DNA of 64,000 bases from DYJK01 sp040755055 (lineage in GTDB: Bacteria; Bacteroidota; Ignavibacteria; Ignavibacteriales; Melioribacteraceae): assembly GCA_040755055.1 (NCBI GenBank), contig JBFMBS010000010.1:1-64000 (forward strand), written 5' to 3'. Under the pieces are notes generated by a model. That model did not search any database and had not been told where the DNA came from. It was given only the letters and a program-made list of their open reading frames with translations. Position numbers and translations under genes: made by a program. The stretch's first letter is position 1. Every line of letters begins with the position of its first letter. Of this stretch, positions 17,915 to 27,292 are shown piece by piece.

Positions 17915-19489
17915 ATGAAAAAACTATTATTCATATTACTATTTCTTACAAAAATTTTATGCGCACAAATTTCTCCGGGCGATCTGTCTAAATTTCATGC
18001 CGACTTAGAAGGTTTAAATAACTGTACTAAATGTCATACTATCGGAGAGAAGGTAACAAATCAAAAATGTTTGTCATGCCATAAAGAAATTGATCAGCGC
18101 ATTAAAAACAATACCGGATTTCACTCCAGCAACGATGTAAAAGGAAAAGATTGCCGGACTTGTCATAGCGAGCACAACGGCAGAAATTTTCAAATTGTAC
18201 ATTTTGACAAAAACAAATTTGATCACTCAAAGACCGGCTTTACACTTAAAGATTCACATTCCGGTATAGACTGTTTTAAATGCCACAAAAACGAATTTAT
18301 TATTGACGATGAAATTAAAAAGAAGAAAGAAAGTTACCTTGGTTTATCAAAAGAATGTTTTGTATGCCACGAAGATGCCCACAAAAAAACGCTGGGTAAT
18401 GATTGTGCATCATGTCACGATTACAAGAAATTCAAACCGGCTTCTAATTTCGATCATGACAATTCAAAGTTTCGTTTAACCGGTGCACATGTAAATGTCA
18501 TTTGTGAAAAATGTCATCCAAAAGAAGATAACTCCGGTAAAGTATTTCAAAAATTTAAGGGGTTGGCTTTTGGCAGCTGTTTGAATTGCCATAAAGATGT
18601 TCATAACAACAAATTCGGAAGCGATTGCCAAAAATGTCATAACACAACAAGTTTTGCCAGTATTAATAAAAGCAACTTTGACCATGACAAAACTAACTTT
18701 GCTTTATTAGGTAAACACATTTCGGTTGAGTGCTCGAAATGTCACGGCACTAATCTCACTTCAAAACCAAAACATGATAAATGTATTGATTGCCATAAAG
18801 ATTACCATAAAGGTGAACTGAAAGAGGGCGTTGCAGTTAAAGACTGTCAGCATTGTCACAACGAAAAAGGATTTTCACCGTCTTCATACACATTTGATAT
18901 GCATAATAAATCCGATTTTCCTCTTATTGGTGCTCATCTTGCAACACCTTGTCAGAATTGTCATTACAAAAATTCAGACTGGCGATTTAAAAATATCGGC
19001 ATGCGCTGCATCGATTGTCACCCAAATATACACGGCAATGAAATCAGCGCTAAGTTCATGGAAAATAATAGCTGCGATAATTGTCATAATTCGAATTCAT
19101 GGGTAAGTGTTACTTTCGATCATAATAAAACGGACTTTGTACTCTTAGGAAAACACAATAAAACTACTTGTGATAAATGTCACCTGGAAGAAAAAATGAA
19201 TGGTAAGAAAGAATTTTTATTCATTTCTTTAAATCCAAATTGTGAAAGCTGCCATAAAGATGTTCATAACGGACAGTTTATTGAAAACGGTTTGAACAAT
19301 TGCCAGCAGTGTCATTCATTCAACGATTGGTTGCCGGAAAAGTTTGATCATAATAAAACAAATTTCCCTCTTACCGGTGCCCATTTAAACGTAATGTGTA
19401 GTAAATGTCATAAAGAAGTCGAAGGACCGAATAAAAAATATATTAAATATAAAATAGAAGATTTCAGATGCATCGTTTGTCATTATTAG
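17915..19489 (+). CDS. multiheme c-type cytochrome with 20 CXXCH motifs
   Basis: The ATG at 17915 opens a signal peptide (KKLLFILLFLTKILCAQ); the longer frame beginning at 17789 merely overlaps the flavoprotein gene. I count 20 CXXCH heme-attachment motifs in 524 residues, about one per 26. They are arranged in repeating modules of the form FDHxKTxFxLxGxHxxxxCxKCH, each followed by CxxCHKDxH. The protein is Lys-rich and likely periplasmic or outer-membrane associated. The last motif (CIVCHY) ends at the stop codon, and the next cytochrome gene starts inside it. Family features match doubled-CXXCH/cytochrome c3-type proteins. It is probably an electron shuttle between the membrane complex and the giant cytochrome. 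Confidence 0.9.
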   Translation: MKKLLFILLFLTKILCAQISPGDLSKFHADLEGLNNCTKCHTIGEKVTNQKCLSCHKEIDQRIKNNTGFHSSNDVKGKDCRTCHSEHNGRNFQIVHFDKNKFDHSKTGFTLKDSHSGIDCFKCHKNEFIIDDEIKKKKESYLGLSKECFVCHEDAHKKTLGNDCASCHDYKKFKPASNFDHDNSKFRLTGAHVNVICEKCHPKEDNSGKVFQKFKGLAFGSCLNCHKDVHNNKFGSDCQKCHNTTSFASINKSNFDHDKTNFALLGKHISVECSKCHGTNLTSKPKHDKCIDCHKDYHKGELKEGVAVKDCQHCHNEKGFSPSSYTFDMHNKSDFPLIGAHLATPCQNCHYKNSDWRFKNIGMRCIDCHPNIHGNEISAKFMENNSCDNCHNSNSWVSVTFDHNKTDFVLLGKHNKTTCDKCHLEEKMNGKKEFLFISLNPNCESCHKDVHNGQFIENGLNNCQQCHSFNDWLPEKFDHNKTNFPLTGAHLNVMCSKCHKEVEGPNKKYIKYKIEDFRCIVCHY

Positions 19490-22400
19490 TACTATTACTT
19501 TTAGCAACGCAAGTTGTTGCACAGTCTCCTCACGGAAGTAATTTCAAAATTGATTGTGCAGACTGTCATGATGCAGTAAGCTGGAACTTGCTAAAACAAG
19601 AAAAGAGTTTTGATCATAACAAAACTAATTTTCCATTGATAGGTCAACATGAATTAATAGACTGCAAAAAATGCCACACAACATTAGTATTTAATGAAGT
19701 AAAGCAGCAGTGTTTCGACTGCCATAAAGATATTCACAAGAACAGTGTTTCTTTGGATTGCGAAAAATGCCACACGCCAAACAGCTGGCTTATTTCAGAT
19801 ATTGAACAACTGCATAGGGTGAGTAGATTTCCATTATTAGGTGTCCACCAATCGCAAAATTGCAACCAGTGCCATGCACAGTATTCGGAATTAAATTTTG
19901 AATCCCTCGGTATTAACTGCTTCGACTGCCACTCAAAAGATTATGTGGCAACGCAGAATCCAAATCACGCAGAAGCCGGTTTTTCTACAGAGTGCCAGGA
20001 ATGCCACAGTATCAGCAGTTTAAGGTGGGCAGAAGTTCAAGTAACACATACTTTTTTCCCTTTGACGGGCAAACATAAAATATCAAACTGCTTCGAATGT
20101 CATCAAACAAATACTTTTGTAGGGTTATCGCCGACTTGTTATTCTTGTCATCAAACAGATTATGAGCTGACAGCAAATCCTAATCATTCTCATTTACAAT
20201 TTTCTACTAACTGTAACGAATGTCATACTATAGATGGCTGGCAGCCGGCAACTTTTGACCATGCGATTACCGGTTTCACTTTACTAGGCAAACACTCATC
20301 AACACATTGTGCCTCGTGCCATTCAAGCGGATATTCAAATACTCCGGAAGATTGTAATTCTTGCCATAGTGATGATTACAATTCGACGATTAATCCAAGT
20401 CATATCGCCGCTAACTTTCCAAATACATGTATCGACTGCCATTCGCCGGTTGGCTGGTCACCGGCAACATTTGATCACGATGGAAGATTTTTCCCGATAA
20501 ATTCGGGCGAGCATAAGGGCAAATGGGATAACTGCAATCAATGCCATACTAACCAGAACAATTTCAGTGATTTCTCTTGTACAACATGTCACGAGCATAA
20601 TCAAATAGAAATGGACAATGAACACCGTGGTGTTAGCGGTTATTCATATATCAGTACTGCATGTTTTAATTGCCATCCACGTGGAGACAAAGAAGGTGCA
20701 TTCAACCATAATCTCACTCAATTTCCTCTAGTTGGTTCACATGCAAGTGTAAGCTGCGAAAATTGTCATCAGTCAGGTTATTCAAACACTTCAACAGAAT
20801 GTGTTAGCTGCCATAATACTAATTTTACCAACACAACTAATCCTAATCACATTCAAGTAGGAATCAGCAATCAATGCAGTGATTGCCATAATTCTAATTC
20901 GTGGACACCTTCTTTGTTCAGTCACTCCAATACTGCTTTTGTGTTAACCGGACAACATACTACCACAAGTTGTCAGTCTTGTCATCAAGGACAAACTACC
21001 GGGACTAGTCAACTCTGTTTCTCTTGTCATTCTACTGATTATAACAGTACCACTAATCCTAATCATACTACTGCCGGTTATCCCAATACTTGTGAACAAT
21101 GTCATTCCACTACTGCCTGGTCTCCAGCTAATTTTGATCACAGTTTAACTTCTTTCCCTCTTACCGGGCAGCATACTTCTGTCCAGTGTAGCCAGTGTCA
21201 TACGAGCGGATATACTAATACTCCTACTGATTGTTACTCATGTCATCAAACTAATTTTACCAACTCTGTTAATCCAAGTCACACTTCGGTTGGTTTATCT
21301 ACCGATTGTCAGAGTTGTCATAATACTCAGGGATGGACTCCCTCTCTGTTCAGTCATTCTAACACAGCTTTTGTATTAACCGGACAGCATATTAACACTA
21401 GTTGCCAATCTTGTCATCAAGGACAGACTACTGGAACTAGTCAACTCTGTTATTCTTGTCATGTAACTGATTTTAATTCTACTACCAATCCTAACCATAC
21501 TACTGCCGGTTATCCCAATACTTGTGAACAATGTCATTCTACTACTGCATGGGCTCCAGCTAACTTTGATCACAGTTTGACTTCTTTCCCATTAACGGGA
21601 CAGCATACTTCTGTTCAGTGCAGTCAGTGCCATGCAAGTGGATATACTAATACTCCTACTGATTGTTATTCGTGTCACGACAACGATTATAATAGTACCA
21701 ACGACCCCAACCACATCGCAGCTCAATTTCCAGTTACATGTGTGGATTGTCATTCAACCAATGGCTGGTCACCAGCTACATTTGATCATGATAGCAGATT
21801 TTTTCCCATCTACTCAGGCGAACACAATGGTAAATGGAATAATTGTTCTGATTGCCATACTAACCAAAATAATTACAGTGATTTTTCGTGCATAACTTGT
21901 CACGAGCATAACCAAACCGAGATGAACGATAAACATCAAGGCATTAACGGTTATTCATATTCTAGTTCCGCATGTTATTCTTGTCATCCATTAGGTAAAA
22001 CAGATGGTGCATTCAATCATAATGTTACACAATTTCCGCTTGTCGGCTCACATACAAGTGTAAATTGTGAAGATTGTCATCATTCGGGCTATTCTAATAT
22101 TTCCACAGAATGTGGTAGTTGTCATATAAATGCATTTAATAATTCTGTTAATCCAAGTCACACTTCAGTAGGCATATCTACCGATTGCCAGAGTTGTCAT
22201 AATACCCAAGGATGGACTCCGTCTTTGTTCAGTCACTCCAACACGGCTTTTGTTTTGACCGGACAGCATATTAACACAACTTGTCAATCTTGTCATCAAG
22301 GACAAACTACCGGAACTAGTCAACTTTGTTATTCATGTCATTCAAATGATTTTAACTCTACTACTAATCCTAATCATACTACTGCCGGTTATCCTAATAC

Positions 22401-24630
22401 TTGTGAACAATGTCATTCTACCACTGCTTGGTCTCCGGCCAACTTTGATCACAGTTTAACTTCTTTCCCTCTTACCGGGCAGCATACTTCTGTCCAGTGT
22501 AGTCAATGTCATGCAAGTGGATATTCTAATACTCCTACGGATTGTTATTCGTGTCATAATAATGACTATAATAATACCAACAACCCCAATCATATTGCGG
22601 CTCAATTTCCTAATACTTGTGCAGACTGTCATTCAACAAATGGCTGGACACCGGCAACGTTTGATCACGATGCAAGATTCTTCCCAATTTACTCCGGTGA
22701 ACATAACGGTAAATGGGACAATTGTAATCAATGCCATACTAACCAAAACAATTTCAGTGATTTCTCATGCATAACATGTCACGAGCATAATCAAACAGAA
22801 ATGAACGATAAACATCAAGGGATTAATGGCTATTCATATATAAGTTCCGCATGTTACACTTGTCACCCATTGGGCAAAACAGAAGGTGCATTCAACCATA
22901 ATCTCACTCAATTTCCTTTAGTTGGTTCACATGCAAGTGTAAGCTGCGAAAATTGTCATCAATCGGGTTATTCAAATATTTCTACAGAGTGTTATAGTTG
23001 TCACAAAAATTCATTTGATAATACTATCACCCCAAACCATACCGCTATCGGGATTTCTACAGCTTGTGAAAGCTGTCACTCGATGAATGCTTGGTCACCA
23101 TCTTTGTTCAGTCATTTTAACACCGCATTTGTGTTAACCGGACAGCATATTACTACAAGTTGTCAATCTTGCCATCAAGGACAAACTACCGGCACAAGTC
23201 AACTCTGTTATACGTGTCATCAAACTAATTTTGCTAACTCGGTTAATCCAAGTCATACTGCTGTAGGTATCTCTACCGATTGTCAGAGTTGTCACAATAC
23301 TCAGGGATGGACTCCTTCTCTGTTCAGTCACTCCAACACTGCTTTTGTGTTGACCGGACAACATACTACTACAAGTTGTCAATCTTGTCATCAAGGACAG
23401 ACCACCGGGACTAGTCAACTCTGTTTCTCTTGTCACTCTACTGATTTCAACGGTACCACTAATCCTAATCATACTACTGCCGGTTATCCCAATACTTGTG
23501 AACAATGTCATTCCACTACTGCCTGGTCTCCAGCTAATTTTGATCATAGTTTAACTTCTTTCCCTCTTACCGGGCAGCATACTTCTGTCCAGTGTAGTCA
23601 ATGTCATGCAAGCGGATATTCTAATACTCCTACTGATTGTTACTCATGTCACCAAACTAATTTTACCAGCTCTGTTAATCCTAATCATAGTACTGTTGGA
23701 ATTTCGACTGATTGTCAGACTTGTCATGATACTCAAGGATGGGCTCCGTCTTTGTTTGATCACTCCAACACTGCTTTTGTGTTAACCGGACAACATACTA
23801 CTACAAGTTGTCAATCTTGTCATCAAGGACAAACTACCGGGACTAGTCAACTTTGTTATTCATGTCATTCAAATGATTTTAACTCTACCACTAATCCTAA
23901 TCATACTACTGCCGGTTATCCTAATACTTGTGAACAATGTCATTCCACTACTGCCTGGTCTCCAGCTAATTTTGATCACAGTTTAACTTCTTTCCCTCTT
24001 ACCGGGCAGCATACTTCTGTCCAGTGTAGCCAGTGTCATACGAGCGGATATACTAATACTCCTACTGATTGTTACTCATGTCACCAAACTAATTTTGCTA
24101 ACTCGGTTAATCCGAGTCATACTGCTGTAGGTATCTCTACCGATTGTCAAAGTTGTCACAATACTCAAGGATGGACTCCTTCTCTGTTCAGTCACTCCAA
24201 CACTGCTTTTGTGTTGACCGGACAGCATATTACTACAAGTTGTAACTCTTGTCATCAAGGTCAAACTACCGGCACAAGCCAACTTTGTTATTCTTGTCAC
24301 TCTACTGATTATAACAGTACCACTAATCCTAATCATACAACATCAAATTTCCCGACCACATGCCAGGACTGCCACACTACAAGCGGTTGGACACCTTCGA
24401 CATTTGATCACGACGGCAGTTACTTCCCGATTTATACCGGGAAGCATCGGGGTAAATGGGATCTGTGTTCCGATTGTCATACAAATCAAAGTAACTATAG
24501 TGTTTTTTCGTGTATAAATTGCCATGAACACAGTAATCAAACCGAAGTAAATAAAGATCACGATGAAGTACCTAATTATGTCTATCAAAGCACCGCGTGT
24601 TACAATTGCCATCCAAGAGGAGATAGTTAG
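19468..24630 (+). CDS. giant multiheme c-type cytochrome with 70 CXXCH motifs
   Basis: The 1720-residue product has a signal peptide (residues 1-19, ending VAQ) and, by my count, 70 CXXCH motifs, about one heme per 25 residues. A first third of diverged modules is followed by highly homogenised modules: FSHSNTAFVLTGQH-x5-CQSCHQGQTTGTSQLC (7 copies) and FDHSLTSFPLTGQHTSVQCSQCH (5 copies). A distinct GEHxGKW...CHEHNQ...ACxxCHPxG module occurs four times (about residues 329-409, 766-845, 1058-1138, and 1641-1720 at the C-terminus). The repeat part is rich in Ser, Thr, Asn and Gln, unlike the Lys-rich 20-heme neighbour, which suits an extracellular position. The start codon lies within the last heme motif of the upstream gene (22-bp overlap). 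No T9SS tail is present. It is likely a long-range electron conduit. Confidence 0.92.
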   Translation: MHRLSLLVLLLLATQVVAQSPHGSNFKIDCADCHDAVSWNLLKQEKSFDHNKTNFPLIGQHELIDCKKCHTTLVFNEVKQQCFDCHKDIHKNSVSLDCEKCHTPNSWLISDIEQLHRVSRFPLLGVHQSQNCNQCHAQYSELNFESLGINCFDCHSKDYVATQNPNHAEAGFSTECQECHSISSLRWAEVQVTHTFFPLTGKHKISNCFECHQTNTFVGLSPTCYSCHQTDYELTANPNHSHLQFSTNCNECHTIDGWQPATFDHAITGFTLLGKHSSTHCASCHSSGYSNTPEDCNSCHSDDYNSTINPSHIAANFPNTCIDCHSPVGWSPATFDHDGRFFPINSGEHKGKWDNCNQCHTNQNNFSDFSCTTCHEHNQIEMDNEHRGVSGYSYISTACFNCHPRGDKEGAFNHNLTQFPLVGSHASVSCENCHQSGYSNTSTECVSCHNTNFTNTTNPNHIQVGISNQCSDCHNSNSWTPSLFSHSNTAFVLTGQHTTTSCQSCHQGQTTGTSQLCFSCHSTDYNSTTNPNHTTAGYPNTCEQCHSTTAWSPANFDHSLTSFPLTGQHTSVQCSQCHTSGYTNTPTDCYSCHQTNFTNSVNPSHTSVGLSTDCQSCHNTQGWTPSLFSHSNTAFVLTGQHINTSCQSCHQGQTTGTSQLCYSCHVTDFNSTTNPNHTTAGYPNTCEQCHSTTAWAPANFDHSLTSFPLTGQHTSVQCSQCHASGYTNTPTDCYSCHDNDYNSTNDPNHIAAQFPVTCVDCHSTNGWSPATFDHDSRFFPIYSGEHNGKWNNCSDCHTNQNNYSDFSCITCHEHNQTEMNDKHQGINGYSYSSSACYSCHPLGKTDGAFNHNVTQFPLVGSHTSVNCEDCHHSGYSNISTECGSCHINAFNNSVNPSHTSVGISTDCQSCHNTQGWTPSLFSHSNTAFVLTGQHINTTCQSCHQGQTTGTSQLCYSCHSNDFNSTTNPNHTTAGYPNTCEQCHSTTAWSPANFDHSLTSFPLTGQHTSVQCSQCHASGYSNTPTDCYSCHNNDYNNTNNPNHIAAQFPNTCADCHSTNGWTPATFDHDARFFPIYSGEHNGKWDNCNQCHTNQNNFSDFSCITCHEHNQTEMNDKHQGINGYSYISSACYTCHPLGKTEGAFNHNLTQFPLVGSHASVSCENCHQSGYSNISTECYSCHKNSFDNTITPNHTAIGISTACESCHSMNAWSPSLFSHFNTAFVLTGQHITTSCQSCHQGQTTGTSQLCYTCHQTNFANSVNPSHTAVGISTDCQSCHNTQGWTPSLFSHSNTAFVLTGQHTTTSCQSCHQGQTTGTSQLCFSCHSTDFNGTTNPNHTTAGYPNTCEQCHSTTAWSPANFDHSLTSFPLTGQHTSVQCSQCHASGYSNTPTDCYSCHQTNFTSSVNPNHSTVGISTDCQTCHDTQGWAPSLFDHSNTAFVLTGQHTTTSCQSCHQGQTTGTSQLCYSCHSNDFNSTTNPNHTTAGYPNTCEQCHSTTAWSPANFDHSLTSFPLTGQHTSVQCSQCHTSGYTNTPTDCYSCHQTNFANSVNPSHTAVGISTDCQSCHNTQGWTPSLFSHSNTAFVLTGQHITTSCNSCHQGQTTGTSQLCYSCHSTDYNSTTNPNHTTSNFPTTCQDCHTTSGWTPSTFDHDGSYFPIYTGKHRGKWDLCSDCHTNQSNYSVFSCINCHEHSNQTEVNKDHDEVPNYVYQSTACYNCHPRGDS
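20875..24334 (+). repeat. 432-bp tandem repeats encoding six-heme units
   Basis: Equivalent Cys codons recur at exactly 432-bp spacing (20875 to 21307; 23281 to 23713 to 24145), i.e. 144 residues with six CXXCH motifs. Parts of different copies are identical at the DNA level over at least 125 bp (21121-21245 and 23959-24083). The array is interrupted by GEHxGKW modules. Such identity points to recent expansion or gene conversion. Confidence 0.85.
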
Positions 24631-24631
24631 T

Positions 24632-26263
24632 TTGTTTTTAAGAAATAACATCAGCATATCGTTGTATAAGTGTATCGATAAACTTATAGTATTAATGTTA
24701 CTGTTACATTCAATATCAATAGCCCAGGAGAGAGAAAAACGTATCGGCACAATAACACATATTTCCTCCCAGCATGTTTATGTACAATTCGATAAAACCA
24801 ATTCGATTAACATTGGGGATACGTTGTATTTATCAAAAAATAGGACCGAGGTCCCGGCATTAATCGTAAAATTTATTTCGAGTCGTTCTTGTGCCGGCGA
24901 ACCACTTGTTGGAATTTCTCCGAACATTGATGACCGGGTAATTGTCTATTTACCTATTGAAGTGCCGACAAAAATTGTTGTACCTGAAAAAAATGACTCT
25001 ACCAAAGGAATAGTTTCCCCAGAGCCAAAAACTATGATTCCTTCTCAGTCGGCTTTCAAAATTAAAAAAAATTATAAAGGAAGGTTTTCCGTACAGTCTT
25101 CTTCCAATCTAAACAACAATAGCCCGAACATTCAGCGCTGGCGTTATACTTTATCTTTCAATGCGGATAGTATTGGCGGCGGTCCATTATCATTCTCCAA
25201 TTATATGTTCTTCACATATAACACAAACGATTGGCAAAACGTTAAATCAAATTTGGGAAAGGCATTGAAAATTTACGATCTCAATATTACATATTCATTT
25301 AGAAAGGAAAGTAAACTTACACTTGGAAGAAGTTTGAATAATAAAATATCGAGTATCGGATCTATCGATGGTTTGCAATACCAGCATAAAGTGGGCAGAT
25401 TTTATCTCGGCGGTTTGGTTGGCTCACACCCGAATTTTTCGGATTACGGATACAATTCAAAAATGTTTGAGTACGGTTTCTACATAAATAGATTAGATAC
25501 GCTGGGTATTTCAAATATGGAAAACACGATTGCATTTTTTAATCAAACAAATGATTTTAAAACCGATCGCCGTTATTTATACCTTCAACACACGAATAAC
25601 ATCATCAAAAGCACAAACTTTTTTGCTTCATCGGAAATTGATCTTTTTAAGAAAGAGAACGGCATTAACAAAAACAATTTAACCGTAACAAGTATATTTC
25701 TGAATCTCTATGTAAATCCCACCAGGTTTTTCTCTTTTTCATTTTCGTATGATGCACGTAGGAATGTAGTTTACTATGAAACATACAAATCATTTATCGA
25801 TAGCTTATTCTCCAACGAAATGAATCAAGGATTTAGAACCGGTTTAAACCTGAGACCTTTTAATAATTTATCGTTATCTCTAAACGGCGGATACCGTTTT
25901 CAAAAGAACGATACAAAACCGGCAAGAAATTTTAACGGTAATTTATATTACGGCAACATACCCTTGCTGAACGTAAGCGGAAACATCTCATACACGAAAT
26001 TAATATCAAGCTATACCGATGGAAACATAGCTGGAATCAGGTTATCTAAATACATTACATCGTTAGATATGAATATCTCAACCGATTACCGGCGCATTGA
26101 ATATAAATTTTCGGGTGGATCAACGCTTATTCAAAATAATCTTTCCGCAGATTTTTCTTATAAACTACCGCTTGATGTTTATCTTGGTTTGAACTACGAG
26201 GTTACTTTCGAAAAGCAGAGTAGTTATTCAAGGTTATTTGTTGATATCACTAAAAGATTTTAA
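24632..26263 (+). CDS. outer-membrane beta-barrel protein (porin-like partner of the cytochromes)
   Basis: A TTG start at 24632 is favoured by GAGGAG at 24617-24622, one base after the giant cytochrome stop; the ATG at 24563 would overlap that gene by 68 bp. The first ~30 residues (KLIVLMLLLHSISIAQ core) are a signal peptide. Residues ~40-115 form a soluble N-terminal domain. From ~140 to the end there are alternating-polarity strands (RYTLSFNAD, LNITYSF, SLSLNGGYRF, YLGLNYEVTF), ending in the aromatic VDITKRF, typical of outer-membrane barrels. It has no heme motif. By analogy with porin-cytochrome conduits (MtrB/PioB-like in role, not clearly in sequence), it may insert the cytochrome into the outer membrane. 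Confidence 0.75.
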   Translation: MFLRNNISISLYKCIDKLIVLMLLLHSISIAQEREKRIGTITHISSQHVYVQFDKTNSINIGDTLYLSKNRTEVPALIVKFISSRSCAGEPLVGISPNIDDRVIVYLPIEVPTKIVVPEKNDSTKGIVSPEPKTMIPSQSAFKIKKNYKGRFSVQSSSNLNNNSPNIQRWRYTLSFNADSIGGGPLSFSNYMFFTYNTNDWQNVKSNLGKALKIYDLNITYSFRKESKLTLGRSLNNKISSIGSIDGLQYQHKVGRFYLGGLVGSHPNFSDYGYNSKMFEYGFYINRLDTLGISNMENTIAFFNQTNDFKTDRRYLYLQHTNNIIKSTNFFASSEIDLFKKENGINKNNLTVTSIFLNLYVNPTRFFSFSFSYDARRNVVYYETYKSFIDSLFSNEMNQGFRTGLNLRPFNNLSLSLNGGYRFQKNDTKPARNFNGNLYYGNIPLLNVSGNISYTKLISSYTDGNIAGIRLSKYITSLDMNISTDYRRIEYKFSGGSTLIQNNLSADFSYKLPLDVYLGLNYEVTFEKQSSYSRLFVDITKRF

Positions 26264-26283
26264 TTACAAAATAATAGGTGAAC

Positions 26284-27273
26284 ATGATATACGATCTAAT
26301 TATTATCGGAGCCGGACCGGCTGGAATAAGCATGGCAGTCGAAGCAAGAAATTCAGGCATTAGCAAAGAAAATATTCTTTTACTTGAAAAAGCCCATGAG
26401 CATTCTTTTACAATCAAAAAATATTACCCTGATTCCAAATTAGTTGCAGCAAACTATAAAGGATTCGAGGCAGAATGTCTTGGTGTTATGTGCATACCGG
26501 ATTTAACTAAACACGAAACTATTTCCTACATTGACAAAACAATAAACGATTACGAACTGCATGTAAACTATAATGAAACGGTTTATAAACTCTTCAAATC
26601 CGCCGATCAACAATTGTTTGCTGTGTTCACCGATAAAAGTGAATATCAATCCAAAGTCGTTGCAATTGCGGTCGGCATTCTTGGTAAGCCGAATAAACCG
26701 GACTATAAAATTCCGGCATCGTTAAAAGACGTTGTTCTTTTTGACATCACTTCTAAAGAAATTAAAAATTCTGGTGTTCTTGTAGCTGGCGGCGGTGATT
26801 CTGCATCCGAATATTGCCAGTTCCTCGTACAAAACGGAAATAATGTTACTCTTTCATACAGAGGAAATGATTTTAATAGGATGAATAGAATTAACAAGCA
26901 AAGCATTCTTACTTTGCAAGAAGAAAATAAGTTGCAAATTCTGCTCAACTCAAATATTATTTCTGTTCTTGATATAAACGGGAAACCGGAAATAGAATTT
27001 AAGGAAGAAGAATTCGGCAAACGTCAATTCGATTATGTTGTTTATGCTTTGGGCGGAACGACTCCGACCAACTTTCTCAAATTAGTCGGTATAGAATTTA
27101 ACGGCAACGATCCGGTTTTGAAGGAAGGATATGAAACAAGCGTCACGGGCTTATTTTTATTAGGTGATTTAAGCGCTGGCACAAAAGGCGGCTCAATAAT
27201 TTGGGCATTCAATTCATCACAAAGAGCAATGGAAAAAATCTGCCAGGATTACTTAACTTGTAATATCGCTTAG
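26284..27273 (+). CDS. FAD-dependent NAD(P) oxidoreductase (TrxR-like / YpdA-like)
   Basis: The 329-residue protein has a FAD-binding GAGPAGIS motif near the N-terminus, a second dinucleotide motif (VAGGGDSASEY) near residue 164, and a C-terminal GLFLLGDLSAG flavin-domain motif. It lacks the CxxC pair of thioredoxin reductase, although a Cys-x4-Cys occurs near residue 68 (ECLGVMC). ATG at 26284 is preferred to a GTG at 26278 because AGGTG lies just ahead. It lies 20 bp after the barrel gene, closing the electron-transfer locus, and parallels the C-terminal half of the ferredoxin-flavoprotein at 16564. Confidence 0.85.
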   Translation: MIYDLIIIGAGPAGISMAVEARNSGISKENILLLEKAHEHSFTIKKYYPDSKLVAANYKGFEAECLGVMCIPDLTKHETISYIDKTINDYELHVNYNETVYKLFKSADQQLFAVFTDKSEYQSKVVAIAVGILGKPNKPDYKIPASLKDVVLFDITSKEIKNSGVLVAGGGDSASEYCQFLVQNGNNVTLSYRGNDFNRMNRINKQSILTLQEENKLQILLNSNIISVLDINGKPEIEFKEEEFGKRQFDYVVYALGGTTPTNFLKLVGIEFNGNDPVLKEGYETSVTGLFLLGDLSAGTKGGSIIWAFNSSQRAMEKICQDYLTCNIA

Positions 27274-27292
27274 AAAAGTTATGTAATCTTTT

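Noticed and set aside
23134..23547. Long minus-strand ORFs opposite the giant cytochrome (also 20944-21141, 21376-21573, 24076-24336)
   Set aside because: They repeat at the period of the cytochrome and result from its codon pattern; no independent features.
20875..24334. Direct repeats that look array-like, as for a CRISPR or satellite
   Set aside because: The period is 432 bp, the reading frame is kept throughout, and the repeats encode CXXCH modules, so they are coding repeats.
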